A program made the position numbers and the translations under genes. Below are positions 18,835 to 26,905 of a stretch of 64,000 bases of DNA, one piece after another. This stretch comes from Desulfobacterales bacterium (GTDB lineage Bacteria > Desulfobacterota > Desulfobacteria > Desulfobacterales > JAFDDL01). The notes below the pieces were generated by a model. The model was not told the origin of the DNA, searched no databases, and saw only the letters and a program-made list of their open reading frames with translations. Position 1 is the stretch's first letter. Each line of letters opens with the position of its first letter. The DNA lies in assembly GCA_034003325.1 (NCBI GenBank), contig JAVEYW010000003.1, forward strand, positions 248,001 through 312,000, read 5' to 3'.

Positions 18835-18843
18835 CCGAGCCTT

Positions 18844-20526
18844 ATGATGATCGAACTCGTGGAAAAAAGCAGGAACGAAGGCGAAATCAATATCGCCTCA
18901 TACTTGACACAAATGGCCCAAAAGCACCCGGACAAGCGTGCGGTTGTCTTTCCCTTCTGCAGGGACCGCTGCGGTCGGGTAGCTTATTCTCACCTGACCT
19001 TTCAACAGCTTGACCGAGAATCCGACACGGTGGCCTTTGGTCTGGAAGAAATGGGGATTCAGCGCGGCGTTCGAACCGTGCTGATGGTCAAACCCGGCAT
19101 TGAATTCTTTGTGTTGACCTTCGCGCTGTTCAAGGTTGGGGCCATTCCCGTTGTCGTGGATCCCGGAATGGGCATCGCACGATTGCTGCGCTGCCTGGGA
19201 GAAACCGAGCCCGAAGCCTTCATCGGCATTTCCCTGGCCCATGTGATACGCGTGCTGTTTCCAAAATATTTTAAGAATGTAGACAGGGTTGCCACAGTCG
19301 GCCGTAAATGGTTCTGGGGCGGGGAAACCTATAAAAGTCTTTCTTCACGACCCTGGCAACCTTATATGCCAGCCGGCATTCATGCGGATGACACCGCCGC
19401 GATCCTTTTTACAACCGGCAGCACCGGGCCCGCCAAAGGCGCCGTTTACACGCATCGCAACTTCGCCGCACAGATCGAAAGCATTCGCGCTTGTTTTACG
19501 ATCGGTGAAGATGAAATTGATCTGCCGACCTTTCCCCTTTTTGCCTTGTTCGATCCCGCGCTGGGCATGACCGCCATCATTCCTGACATGGATCCCACTC
19601 GCCCCGCAAAGGTTAATCCGGATCGAATTTTGGAGGCCATTGAAAACCATGGGGTGACCAGCATTTTCGCCTCCCCTGCCCTGCTGAACCGGGTCGGGCG
19701 GCATTGCGAAGAGCATCAGCTTCAATTGCCGTCACTCAGGCGCGTCGTATCCGCCGGCGCACCGGTCTCCTCGGATAATATCGCCCGTTTCGCCGCTTTG
19801 CTGAAAGACTCGGCAGAGATTTACACGCCTTACGGCGCTACTGAAGCGATGCCGGTTGCCGTCATCGGATCCTATGAAATTCTGATGGATACCGCAATGC
19901 TGAGTGAAAAAGGATTCGGTATCTGCGTCGGCCTTCCGGCCCATGGAATTCAACTGAAAATCATTCGAATCCTGGATCTTCCCATTGAGACCTGGACGGA
20001 CGAGCTCGAAGTGCCGGACGGCGACATTGGTGAAATCGTGGTGCAGGGCGACGTGGTTACCCGCGCGTATTTTCAAAACCCCCAGGCGGATGCCGATGGC
20101 AAAATTCGCGACGCGGACGGCTTTTGGCACCGAATGGGCGATCTTGGCTGGAAAGACAAAGCCGGTCGAATCTGGTTTTGCGGCCGGAAAAGCCATCGGG
20201 TGGAAACCCAAGAAGGCCCGCTGTATACCATTCCCTGCGAGACTGTTTTTAATCGGCATCCCAGTGTGTTCAGAAGCGCGCTGGTGGGCGTGGGGCTGGT
20301 CGGCGATCAAACACCGGTGATCTGCATTGAACTGATGCATAAGCCGTCTCGACGTGAATTAACCGCTATAAAAGAGGAACTGCTTCAAGCGAGTAAAGCC
20401 CATGTATTAACCAGACAAATCGAGACCATCCTTTTTCATAAAGGCTTTCCGGTCGATATTCGTCACAACGCCAAAATATTCCGGGAAAAATTAGCGGAAT
20501 GGGCCGCGCGGAAGGTCAAGGCCTAA
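18844..20526 (+). CDS. oleC: OleC: AMP-forming beta-lactone synthetase
   Basis: ANL-superfamily enzyme (560 aa) that activates the 2-alkyl-3-hydroxy acid from OleD with ATP and closes it to a beta-lactone. The ATP-binding loop 'FTTGSTGPAKGAVYTHRN' lies at ~188-205, the 'YGATEAMP' motif at ~331, the 'RMGDLGWKD' hinge region at ~430, and a C-terminal 'HNAKIFREKL' with the probable catalytic Lys. The C-terminal part resembles OleC more than acyl-CoA ligases. The order A-B-x-C-D matches other ole clusters apart from the inserted small gene. It overlaps the long frame of oleD, but the oleD start chosen is just after the stop. Confidence 0.9.
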   Translation: MMIELVEKSRNEGEINIASYLTQMAQKHPDKRAVVFPFCRDRCGRVAYSHLTFQQLDRESDTVAFGLEEMGIQRGVRTVLMVKPGIEFFVLTFALFKVGAIPVVVDPGMGIARLLRCLGETEPEAFIGISLAHVIRVLFPKYFKNVDRVATVGRKWFWGGETYKSLSSRPWQPYMPAGIHADDTAAILFTTGSTGPAKGAVYTHRNFAAQIESIRACFTIGEDEIDLPTFPLFALFDPALGMTAIIPDMDPTRPAKVNPDRILEAIENHGVTSIFASPALLNRVGRHCEEHQLQLPSLRRVVSAGAPVSSDNIARFAALLKDSAEIYTPYGATEAMPVAVIGSYEILMDTAMLSEKGFGICVGLPAHGIQLKIIRILDLPIETWTDELEVPDGDIGEIVVQGDVVTRAYFQNPQADADGKIRDADGFWHRMGDLGWKDKAGRIWFCGRKSHRVETQEGPLYTIPCETVFNRHPSVFRSALVGVGLVGDQTPVICIELMHKPSRRELTAIKEELLQASKAHVLTRQIETILFHKGFPVDIRHNAKIFREKLAEWAARKVKA

Positions 20527-20528
20527 AA

Positions 20529-21557
20529 ATGACGCAAGCCCTGGTAACCGGAGGCGGTGGATTTCTGGGCAAAGCTATTGTCAAGCAACTGATTGCCCGT
20601 GGGGACACGGTCACCAGTTTTTCAAGAAATCACTACCCTGAGTTGGATTCGCTCGGTATTCAACAGATCATCGGAGACCTTCGGAATCCGGCAGCGGTCC
20701 TAACCGCCAGCAAGGGAATGGACGTGGTGTTTCACGTTGCCGCCAAAGCCGGCGTATGGGGAAATGCCGGAGAATACCATGACATCAATTTCCACGGCAC
20801 CCTTCATGTGATAGACGCCTGCCGAAAAGCGGGGGTACGGCGTCTGATTTACACCAGCTCCCCCAGTGTCGTTTTTAACGGTCAAGACATGGCAGGCGTG
20901 AACGAATCCGTGCCTTACGCATCCCGTTTCCATGCCCCCTACCCTGCCAGCAAAGCCCTGGCCGAGCAGGCTGTGAGGAAAGCATCGAATCAGTCCCTGC
21001 GGACCATTTCACTCCGCCCGCATCTGATCTGGGGGCCTGAAGACACCCATCTGGTTCCCCGCATTTTATCCCGCGCAAAACAGTTGCGAATCGTCGGCAA
21101 CGGGCAAAACCGCGTGGACACAACCTACATCGATAACGCCGCCAATGCGCATGTGCTCGCGGCCGATCGGCTGGCAACCCATCTGGCGCTTTCGGGAAGC
21201 GTTTTTTTTATCAGCCAGGGGGAGCCTGTGTTGCTCTGGGATATGATCAATGCGATTCTGGCCGCGGGCGGGCATTCGCCCATTACATCCCGCATTTCCT
21301 ACAGGACGGCATGGGCCGCCGGCGCGCTCATGGAAGGCATGTACCGGCTGTTCCGGCTTAAAGGAGAGCCGCCGATGACCCGCTTTGTGGCCAATGAGTT
21401 GGCGACAAGCCACTGGTTTGACATTGGCGCAGCACAATCCGCGATAGGATACACCCCCCACATCTCAACGCAAGAAGGCTTGCAGCGCCTTTCGCAATGG
21501 CTTAACCCTAATCCGGCAAAGCCGGATGCTGGAATGCTGGGATGCTGGGATGCATAA
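20529..21557 (+). CDS. oleD: OleD: NAD(P)-dependent 2-alkyl-3-ketoalkanoate reductase
   Basis: Extended short-chain dehydrogenase (342 aa) reducing the OleA keto acid to the hydroxy acid. The nucleotide-binding motif 'TGGGGFLGKAIV' opens the protein; Tyr138 and Lys142 in 'YPASKALAEQ' are the catalytic pair, with Ser in 'YTSSPSVVF' upstream. ATG 20529 is preferred over the upstream in-frame start at 20499 because the Rossmann motif then begins at residue ~8 and AAGG lies just upstream. The last ~15 codons (after 'LSQWL') are written by an intergenic repeat (21507-21622), giving a C-terminal tail unlike that expected for the family. Last gene of the operon. Confidence 0.9.
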   Translation: MTQALVTGGGGFLGKAIVKQLIARGDTVTSFSRNHYPELDSLGIQQIIGDLRNPAAVLTASKGMDVVFHVAAKAGVWGNAGEYHDINFHGTLHVIDACRKAGVRRLIYTSSPSVVFNGQDMAGVNESVPYASRFHAPYPASKALAEQAVRKASNQSLRTISLRPHLIWGPEDTHLVPRILSRAKQLRIVGNGQNRVDTTYIDNAANAHVLAADRLATHLALSGSVFFISQGEPVLLWDMINAILAAGGHSPITSRISYRTAWAAGALMEGMYRLFRLKGEPPMTRFVANELATSHWFDIGAAQSAIGYTPHISTQEGLQRLSQWLNPNPAKPDAGMLGCWDA

Positions 21558-21622
21558 AAGCCATCTTTCACCTTCGGCGAATATACACGCAAAAGCGTGC
21601 ATGTTTCTGGAAAAGGGCCTAA
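21507..21622 (+). repeat. ~100-bp hairpin repeat, copy 1 (ends oleD and the REC gene)
   Basis: Starts CCTAATCCGGCAAAGCCGG (a small hairpin), then three 8-bp units (GCTGGAAT, GCTGGGAT, GCTGGGAT), GCATAAAAGCC, a TTTCACCTTCGGCG stretch, a second hairpin ACACGCAAAAGCGTG, and ends near GGGCCTAA. Other copies: 54081-54180, 60080-60184 (reverse) and 63346-63450. This copy sits between two convergent genes and contains both of their stop codons. Confidence 0.9.
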
Positions 21623-22011
21623 GCCGTAAAGGATGGATAAGGCTTTCGGGCGACGATCGATTCTACAAGGCAAAGAATCTCTTCGGAAGACGTGTTGGAT
21701 TTTGAAACAAAAAAGTTCGCCCCGTTCCGATCCGCCGCCTGCCGGTATTCCGGCGCATCGTGGCTGGTCAGAATGACAATGGTAACGTCCTTATTGTTCA
21801 AACGGATTTTACGCGTTAATTCAAGACCGTTTTCACCGGGAAGCCGAATATCCATCAATATGAGGTTGGGATAAAAGCTGAAATATTTTTCCAGAACAGC
21901 CTGGCCATCGGACACGCTTTCGACTTTCATCAGGCTAAATTTTTCACTTAGTAAGGAGATTAAGGTGTTTCGAAAACTTGGATTATCTTCGACCACCAAT
22001 GTTTTATACAT
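21619..22011 (-). CDS. Single-domain response regulator (REC only)
   Basis: CheY-like receiver, 130 aa, with no output domain. Acid pocket Glu8/Asp9 ('VVEDN'), phospho-acceptor Asp54 ('LMDIRLPGENG'), Thr82 ('ILTSHD') and Lys104 ('FVSKSNTS') are all present, so it should be phosphorylatable. 'LPGENGLEL' is typical of receivers related to NarL/LuxR-type regulators. It is divergent from the NarL-type regulator at 22257, with ~245 bp between them, and converges on oleD. No kinase gene is in the window. Its stop codon falls in the intergenic repeat. Confidence 0.85.
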   Translation of the reverse strand: MYKTLVVEDNPSFRNTLISLLSEKFSLMKVESVSDGQAVLEKYFSFYPNLILMDIRLPGENGLELTRKIRLNNKDVTIVILTSHDAPEYRQAADRNGANFFVSKSNTSSEEILCLVESIVARKPYPSFTA

Positions 22012-22256
22012 ACGGATAGATCCCCATTCACTTTATCCAATAAGCGCGTAACACATTGCAAAAAACGTATCGCGCTAAAGATTCTTTTAACCTTTACCAA
22101 CGTTCTAACCTATGTTAAATAGGGTCTTCTATGTATTTTAATCATCGGGATCGCGTATTTTCGCGCTATCGGGCATCGAACATCATGGGCGTTTTCCTCC
22201 TCCGATGGCCTGAATCCCGTTTTTGCTCGGTTTTTTTCAGGCCGAAAAAGAAAAAG

Positions 22257-22913
22257 ATGAAAATAAAACATCGCCTACTAATTGCGGAAGACCACACGAT
22301 TTTACGCGAAGGCCTAAAATCCCTCCTTTCAACCAACCACGATACGGAAGTGGTGGGCGAAGCCGAAGATGGCCGCAAAGCCGTTCGGCTTGCCAATGAA
22401 TTATCACCGGATCTCATCCTGATGGACCTTTCAATGCCGCGAATGAACGGTTTTGAAGCCATCCGAGAAATAAAGAAACAAAATGCCGACATCAAGATCA
22501 TCGCGCTGACCGTCCACAATACGGAAGAGTATATTTTGATGACGCTTCAGGCAGGCGCTGACGGTTATGTATTAAAAGATGCCACGCACGATGAACTTCT
22601 CATGGCCATCAGTCATGTGTTAAAGGGAAAACGATATTTAAGCCCGAGCATATCGGAAAAGGTGATCGTCGGCTACCTGGAAGGGAAAAAGAGCCTTAAG
22701 ACAAAATCCTCATGGGAAAATCTCACGCAAAGAGAACGCGAAGTTCTCAAACTGATTGCGGAAGGGTATAAAAACAAAGAGGTCGCCGACTATCTTTGCA
22801 TCAGCTTGAAAACCGTCGAAAAGCATCGCGCCAACCTAATGAAAAAGCTGGATCTGCACAACACCTCATCGCTAACCCTGTTCGCCATGGAAAAAGGGTT
22901 GGTCAGCGCCTGA
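22257..22913 (+). CDS. NarL/FixJ-family response regulator (REC + LuxR-type HTH)
   Basis: DNA-binding response regulator, 219 aa from the ATG at 22257. A longer frame reaches back to 22131, but its extra N-terminal residues are Arg/Phe-rich and unlike a receiver, while 'MKIKHRLLIAEDHT' is the standard start. Receiver: Glu11/Asp12, Asp57 ('LMDLSMPRMNG'), Thr85, Lys107 ('YVLKDAT'). LuxR-type helix-turn-helix at ~155-198 ('LTQREREVLKLIAEG', 'SLKTVEKHRANLMKKL'). The target is unknown; neighbours are the REC-only protein (divergent) and the cytochrome/cydAB set (convergent). Confidence 0.9.
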   Translation: MKIKHRLLIAEDHTILREGLKSLLSTNHDTEVVGEAEDGRKAVRLANELSPDLILMDLSMPRMNGFEAIREIKKQNADIKIIALTVHNTEEYILMTLQAGADGYVLKDATHDELLMAISHVLKGKRYLSPSISEKVIVGYLEGKKSLKTKSSWENLTQREREVLKLIAEGYKNKEVADYLCISLKTVEKHRANLMKKLDLHNTSSLTLFAMEKGLVSA

Positions 22914-22926
22914 ATTCAATCCTTCG

Positions 22927-23664
22927 TTACAACGTTTCCAGATACGCCAATAAGGCGGCAATCTGATCATCGTCGAGTTGATCAAAGGACGGCATGTCCT
23001 TAAACGGCCGCCGCAATTGTTTTTCAACCGTTTCCTTTGAAACCGGCAACGCACTGACAGACATTTTTTCTTGTGAAAACAAATCCTTTAGCCCGGGACC
23101 CACTTTAGACTCGGCTTTATTCGCATAATGGCAAAATGCGCACCGCTGCGTAAACAACTCAGCACCCTGGCGTAACAAGGCGCTATGAACACCGGCTGCT
23201 TCTGATTTGAAGGCGTTGGTTAACTTGTTCTTTCCGAAAACCAGCTCACCTCCGAAATATCCGATACCGATAACAACCAACATACATGATAAATACAAGG
23301 GAAAATGGATTGCGACATCTGCATGGCGTTTTCTTCCGAGAAACATTTGAAGCATTAACAAAAAGACGAGTAAACTGGTCAACATTATTTTCATTTTTAT
23401 CTCAAACAGCCATGCGCCCCCGTAAAAATGCTGCCAATCGGCATACCCGAGCAAAACCGCCGGAAACACCATCAAAAAAGCCAGTGTCCGGCAATGTCTG
23501 GCTGAAACCGCCAAGGTTTTCCGGTCAAATAGAAATGAGAAAAAAGCGAAAATGACGCCACCGGCGATCAATCCCACCGGCAAGTGCGCGACAATGGGAT
23601 GCAGCGGATGAGAGAATCCGTATTGGGCAAGCGCCTGATAGATGGTTTCCAACATATTCCTCAT
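22927..23664 (-). CDS. Membrane-anchored c-type cytochrome with DUF2231-like helices
   Basis: A 245-aa protein with four or five membrane helices (~18-45, 60-80, 87-107, 120-140) followed by a periplasmic monohaem cytochrome c domain: 'CAFCH' binds haem, and Met in 'FKDMPSFDQL' is the likely distal ligand. The N-terminal half begins 'HPLHPIVAHLPVGLIAGG', typical of DUF2231. It lies downstream of cydA-cydB on the same strand and is probably co-transcribed, so it may pass electrons at the oxidase. The upstream leader is filled by a heptamer array (23667-23729) and has no good Shine-Dalgarno for the ATG at 23664; the ATG at 23655, preceded by GAGG, is an alternative start. Confidence 0.8.
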   Translation of the reverse strand: MRNMLETIYQALAQYGFSHPLHPIVAHLPVGLIAGGVIFAFFSFLFDRKTLAVSARHCRTLAFLMVFPAVLLGYADWQHFYGGAWLFEIKMKIMLTSLLVFLLMLQMFLGRKRHADVAIHFPLYLSCMLVVIGIGYFGGELVFGKNKLTNAFKSEAAGVHSALLRQGAELFTQRCAFCHYANKAESKVGPGLKDLFSQEKMSVSALPVSKETVEKQLRRPFKDMPSFDQLDDDQIAALLAYLETL

Positions 23665-23666
23665 GA

Positions 23667-23729
23667 TAGCTATGAGCTATGAGCTATTAGCTATGAGCTA
23701 TGAGCTATTAGCTATGAGCTGTTAGCTAT
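23667..23729. repeat. Heptamer tandem array (RAGCTAT, about 9 units)
   Basis: Nine consecutive 7-bp units, mixing TAGCTAT and GAGCTAT (one variant GAGCTGT). They fill the whole gap between the cydB stop and the start of the cytochrome c gene. Each unit contains AGCT and the array can pair with itself. Unit number could alter translation of the downstream cytochrome gene. Confidence 0.9.
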
Positions 23730-24724
23730 TAATGATAGCCTTCCGTCTCCGTTATTTTGCCGCGAAAAACCCAATAACTGTAGACGGTGTAGCCAAGGAC
23801 AAAGGGCAGCACCAGCACCACGCCCCAGAGGGTGAAAATGAGTGTCTCGGGTTGCGCTGCTGCGTCAAAAACGGTGATATTCGGAGGTACCGCATAGGGA
23901 TATAACGCGGTCTCCAAACCGAAATACGCCGATAAAAAAAGCAGTATAGCATAAAAAAAAGGAAGGGTTTCCCGGCGATTCTTCAAGCTTCGCATTAAGA
24001 AAAAAAAGGCGGTCACTCCGAGCAGGGGAAACAGCCAGACAAAATATATTCTGGGGGGACTGAACCATCCGGCCGTCATATCCGGGCTGTGTAACGGCGT
24101 CCAGATGCTGACCAGAACCATAAACCCGGCAACCGCCAGGCTCGCGGTGGCAGCCTGCCGAAATGCCCGCTGCTGTACGGCACCGGAGGTCTTCAGCACC
24201 AGATAAGTGGCGCCTAAGAGCATGTACCCCGCCACAAGCGCCAGCCCCACCATGACTGAAAACGGATTCAGCCAGTCAAAAGCGCCGCCCGAAAAAACAC
24301 CTCCCGTGGTTTGAATGCCGGAAATATAGGCGCCCAGTGTGACGCCCTGCGCCAAAACCGCCACCAAAGACCCGATAAAAAAGGCCCGATCCCAAATTCG
24401 CTTTTTTCCGGAATTGGCACGAAATTCGAAAGCAACCCCTCGAAATATCAACCCGAAAATAAATGTAAGCAAGGGGACATACAGTGCGCTGAAAAGCACG
24501 GCATAGGTTGTAGGGAAAGTCGCGAACAAAGCGCCGCCGCCAAAAACGATCCAGGTTTGATTGGCATCCCAAACCGGCGCAATGCTGTTCATCAGCACAT
24601 CGCGTTCCGCGTCATTTTCCGCACTTGGAAAAAGAAGGCCGACCCCCAGACTAAACCCATCCAAAATCACATACAGTATGATGACCAGTCCGACCAAAAA
24701 TACCCATACATGAACCAGATCCAT
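23729..24724 (-). CDS. cydB: Cytochrome bd ubiquinol oxidase subunit II
   Basis: Integral membrane partner of CydA, 331 aa, eight or nine helices. The start 'VWVFLVGLVIILYVILDGF' with 'DGFSLGVGLL' and 'MNSIAPVWDANQTWIVFGGG' are signature CydB segments. The start codon is one base after the cydA stop, so the two are translationally coupled. In an anaerobe the enzyme would mainly remove oxygen while conserving some energy; this is inference from context. Confidence 0.95.
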   Translation of the reverse strand: MDLVHVWVFLVGLVIILYVILDGFSLGVGLLFPSAENDAERDVLMNSIAPVWDANQTWIVFGGGALFATFPTTYAVLFSALYVPLLTFIFGLIFRGVAFEFRANSGKKRIWDRAFFIGSLVAVLAQGVTLGAYISGIQTTGGVFSGGAFDWLNPFSVMVGLALVAGYMLLGATYLVLKTSGAVQQRAFRQAATASLAVAGFMVLVSIWTPLHSPDMTAGWFSPPRIYFVWLFPLLGVTAFFFLMRSLKNRRETLPFFYAILLFLSAYFGLETALYPYAVPPNITVFDAAAQPETLIFTLWGVVLVLPFVLGYTVYSYWVFRGKITETEGYH

Positions 24725-24725
24725 T

Positions 24726-26114
24726 TCAGCGTGCCTCCCCTCTTCCCATTTGAATTTCCATGGGCTGCATGCCCGCCGGTATCTGCAACGACGGTATCGG
24801 ACTGTCCATATCCGGTCCCCGGTGAAGTATTTTTAGAATATAGTAAAAATAACTGACACCCACCAGGCCGAAGAACAGCACAAAAACGGACAGGGACCAA
24901 GCCACATTTCCGGCGGCAATGGGAGAGACGCTGTCGGCAGTTCGCATAACCCCGTACACAACCCAGGGTTGCCGGCCCATCTCGGAGGTCACCCAACCCA
25001 AAATAGTTGCCAGAAACCCCAGGGGCTGAATGGCAACGAGTGCCCATAGGAACCATCGCGTGTCAAAAAGCCGCTTTCTCCACCACAACAACGCCGCCCA
25101 GAGTATCACGCCGGCAAACAGAAAACCGATGGCGACCATGATGCGAAATGACCAAAAAAGAACGGCGGCGTTGGGCCTGTCCGTTTTGGGAAATTCTTTC
25201 AACCCCTGAATTTGTCCTTCAAGCGAGTGTGTAATCAGCAAGCTCAGCCCATTGGGAATGGTCAGCGCATACCGGTTTTTTTCCGCCGCCATATCGGGCA
25301 GAGCAAAGGCGACAAACGCGGCGCCGCCGGTCGTGTTGGTTTCCCAATGCGCCTCCATGGCCGCCAGTTTGGCGGGCTGATATTGCGCAACGTTTTGGCC
25401 TCTTAGATCGCCGATAAGAACCTGAAGCGGTGCAAAAAGAGCCGCCATGATCAAAGCCAGGCCCATGGACTTTCGATAAAACGGAATATGTGTTTTTTTA
25501 AGTAAAAAAAAGGCGCTGATGCCGGCCACCGCAAAGGCCGCGGTTTCATAGGAAGCCATGAGCATATGGCTCAGATGAGTTGGCAAGGCTGGATTGAAAA
25601 TCACCTCCCAAAAGCGGGTTACTTTGAATACCCCTTGTTCGAACGTGTAGCCTGTCGGGGTTTGCATCCATGCGTTGGCGGCCATGATCCAGAAAGCGGA
25701 AAAAGACGCGCCGAGCGCAACCAGGCAAGTAGACATAAAATGCACGATCGGCGATACCCGCTTCCAGCCAAACAGCATGACCCCGAGAAATCCCGCCTCC
25801 AGAAAAAAGGCGGTCATGCCTTCATAGGCAAACAAAGGCCCCAACACGTTTCCAACGGCCTGAGAAAATCTGGCGAAATTGGTGCCGAATTCGAATTCCA
25901 GCGTAATGCCGCTGACCACCCCGACTGCGAAATGAACCGCAAACACTTTCACCCAGAAGCGATACATGCGGAAATAGATCTCTTTTTTCGTTCGCAGCCA
26001 CAGAAATTCGACGATTACCAGATACACGGCAAGTCCGATCGTCAGGGTCGGAAACAGAATATGAAACGCCGTGGTCAAGCCGAATTGAAGCCTGGAGAGG
26101 AATAATACGTCCAT
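24726..26114 (-). CDS. cydA: Cytochrome bd ubiquinol oxidase subunit I
   Basis: Catalytic haem-bearing subunit (462 aa), quinol:O2 oxidoreductase in the inner membrane. It begins 'MDVLFLSRLQFGLTTAFH' with His18 as a haem-d/b595-side ligand; 'SHMLMASYETAAFAV' carries the haem b558 His, and 'GRQPWVVYGVMRTADSVS' (~378) is the conserved signature. The region between helices 6 and 7 (Q-loop) looks short, the non-E. coli type. A probable promoter lies at 26187-26216. Confidence 0.95.
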   Translation of the reverse strand: MDVLFLSRLQFGLTTAFHILFPTLTIGLAVYLVIVEFLWLRTKKEIYFRMYRFWVKVFAVHFAVGVVSGITLEFEFGTNFARFSQAVGNVLGPLFAYEGMTAFFLEAGFLGVMLFGWKRVSPIVHFMSTCLVALGASFSAFWIMAANAWMQTPTGYTFEQGVFKVTRFWEVIFNPALPTHLSHMLMASYETAAFAVAGISAFFLLKKTHIPFYRKSMGLALIMAALFAPLQVLIGDLRGQNVAQYQPAKLAAMEAHWETNTTGGAAFVAFALPDMAAEKNRYALTIPNGLSLLITHSLEGQIQGLKEFPKTDRPNAAVLFWSFRIMVAIGFLFAGVILWAALLWWRKRLFDTRWFLWALVAIQPLGFLATILGWVTSEMGRQPWVVYGVMRTADSVSPIAAGNVAWSLSVFVLFFGLVGVSYFYYILKILHRGPDMDSPIPSLQIPAGMQPMEIQMGRGEAR

Positions 26115-26186
26115 CGGAATAATCCCTAAGTCAAAAACGGTTCTTACCGAAAAAAACAGGGCTAAAAGGAGCGCTCAGTTAAATAA

Positions 26187-26216
26187 ATAGTAACGAAATC
26201 AATCCATATATGTCAA
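26187..26216 (-). promoter_or_regulatory. Putative sigma-70 promoter of cydAB
   Basis: On the minus strand: -35 TTGACA (26216-26211) and -10 TACTAT (26192-26187) separated by 18 nt, about 70 bp upstream of cydA. The perfect -35 supports it. No regulator site was recognised. Confidence 0.55.
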
Positions 26217-26234
26217 CACCGGTCACGATGCGCG

Positions 26235-26837
26235 CTATTTTACTTTGCCGACACGTTTTATGTTATTAACAGGCGCGATGCGGCCGCTCCTTTTTTTGCC
26301 AGGCGAGATGGGGGTCACCACCTGAGCCGAAGGACCTCGCACGGAGGTGCGCAACGAGGGGTTGCGGCGCTCAGGCTTATTTTCCCGCATTTCACTGGGA
26401 GCGCTCCCGCGGGCGCGCATGGCGTTGCTGAATATTTTTTCAAACGCATCTTGCGTTCCGTTTGCGTCCGGCCGTCCCGGTTTTTGCGCACGATTCTTCA
26501 TCTTGCGTGCGGTCATGTCTTGGGGCGATGATTTAGTAATCGTATCAAAACAACCCGCCAATATGCTTCCCATCACTTGAAAAAAAGATTTTTTTTTCGT
26601 TATGACCGGCTCCGGTCTTTCATCCGGCGCTTCTGTTTCAAATATTATTTTTTTGGCTTGCTGATAGGCGGCATTGATCATTTTAAGTTTTTCCTGAGCC
26701 GCGTCCCTCAGCTCCGGGTTATCCAGATATCGATCCGGATGCCAGCGCCTGACCAGAAGCCTATACGCGCGCCGTACTTCCTCAAGCGTCGCATCAGGCG
26801 GCACATTCAACACGCTGAAACAATCCGACTGGGTCAT
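26235..26837 (-). CDS. J-domain protein
   Basis: Hsp70 co-chaperone-like protein, 200 aa from the ATG at 26837 (GGGAG about 9 nt upstream); the frame is open to an upstream start at 26876. J domain at ~3-66: 'DCFSVLNVPPDATLEEVRRAYRLL' in pieces, then the invariant HPD in 'RRWHPDRYLDN'. The rest is basic, low-complexity and disordered (Arg, Lys, Ser, Pro) with no zinc finger, so it is a class C DnaJ. A specialised client or location is likely but unknown. It lies between cydA and an acyl-CoA ligase, all on the minus strand with gaps. Confidence 0.8.
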   Translation of the reverse strand: MTQSDCFSVLNVPPDATLEEVRRAYRLLVRRWHPDRYLDNPELRDAAQEKLKMINAAYQQAKKIIFETEAPDERPEPVITKKKSFFQVMGSILAGCFDTITKSSPQDMTARKMKNRAQKPGRPDANGTQDAFEKIFSNAMRARGSAPSEMRENKPERRNPSLRTSVRGPSAQVVTPISPGKKRSGRIAPVNNIKRVGKVK

Positions 26838-26905
26838 CAGGAAACGCTCCCGCGACAAACAACATAGGCGGTCCACAGCTCGTCCGGGGTCACGGAAGTC
26901 AACCG

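Noticed and set aside
20499..20528. Longer oleD start overlapping oleC
   Set aside because: Would put 10 extra residues before the Rossmann motif; the ATG at 20529 has a better context.
23667..23729. CRISPR-like array
   Set aside because: Units are only 7 bp and contiguous with no spacers; a simple tandem repeat.
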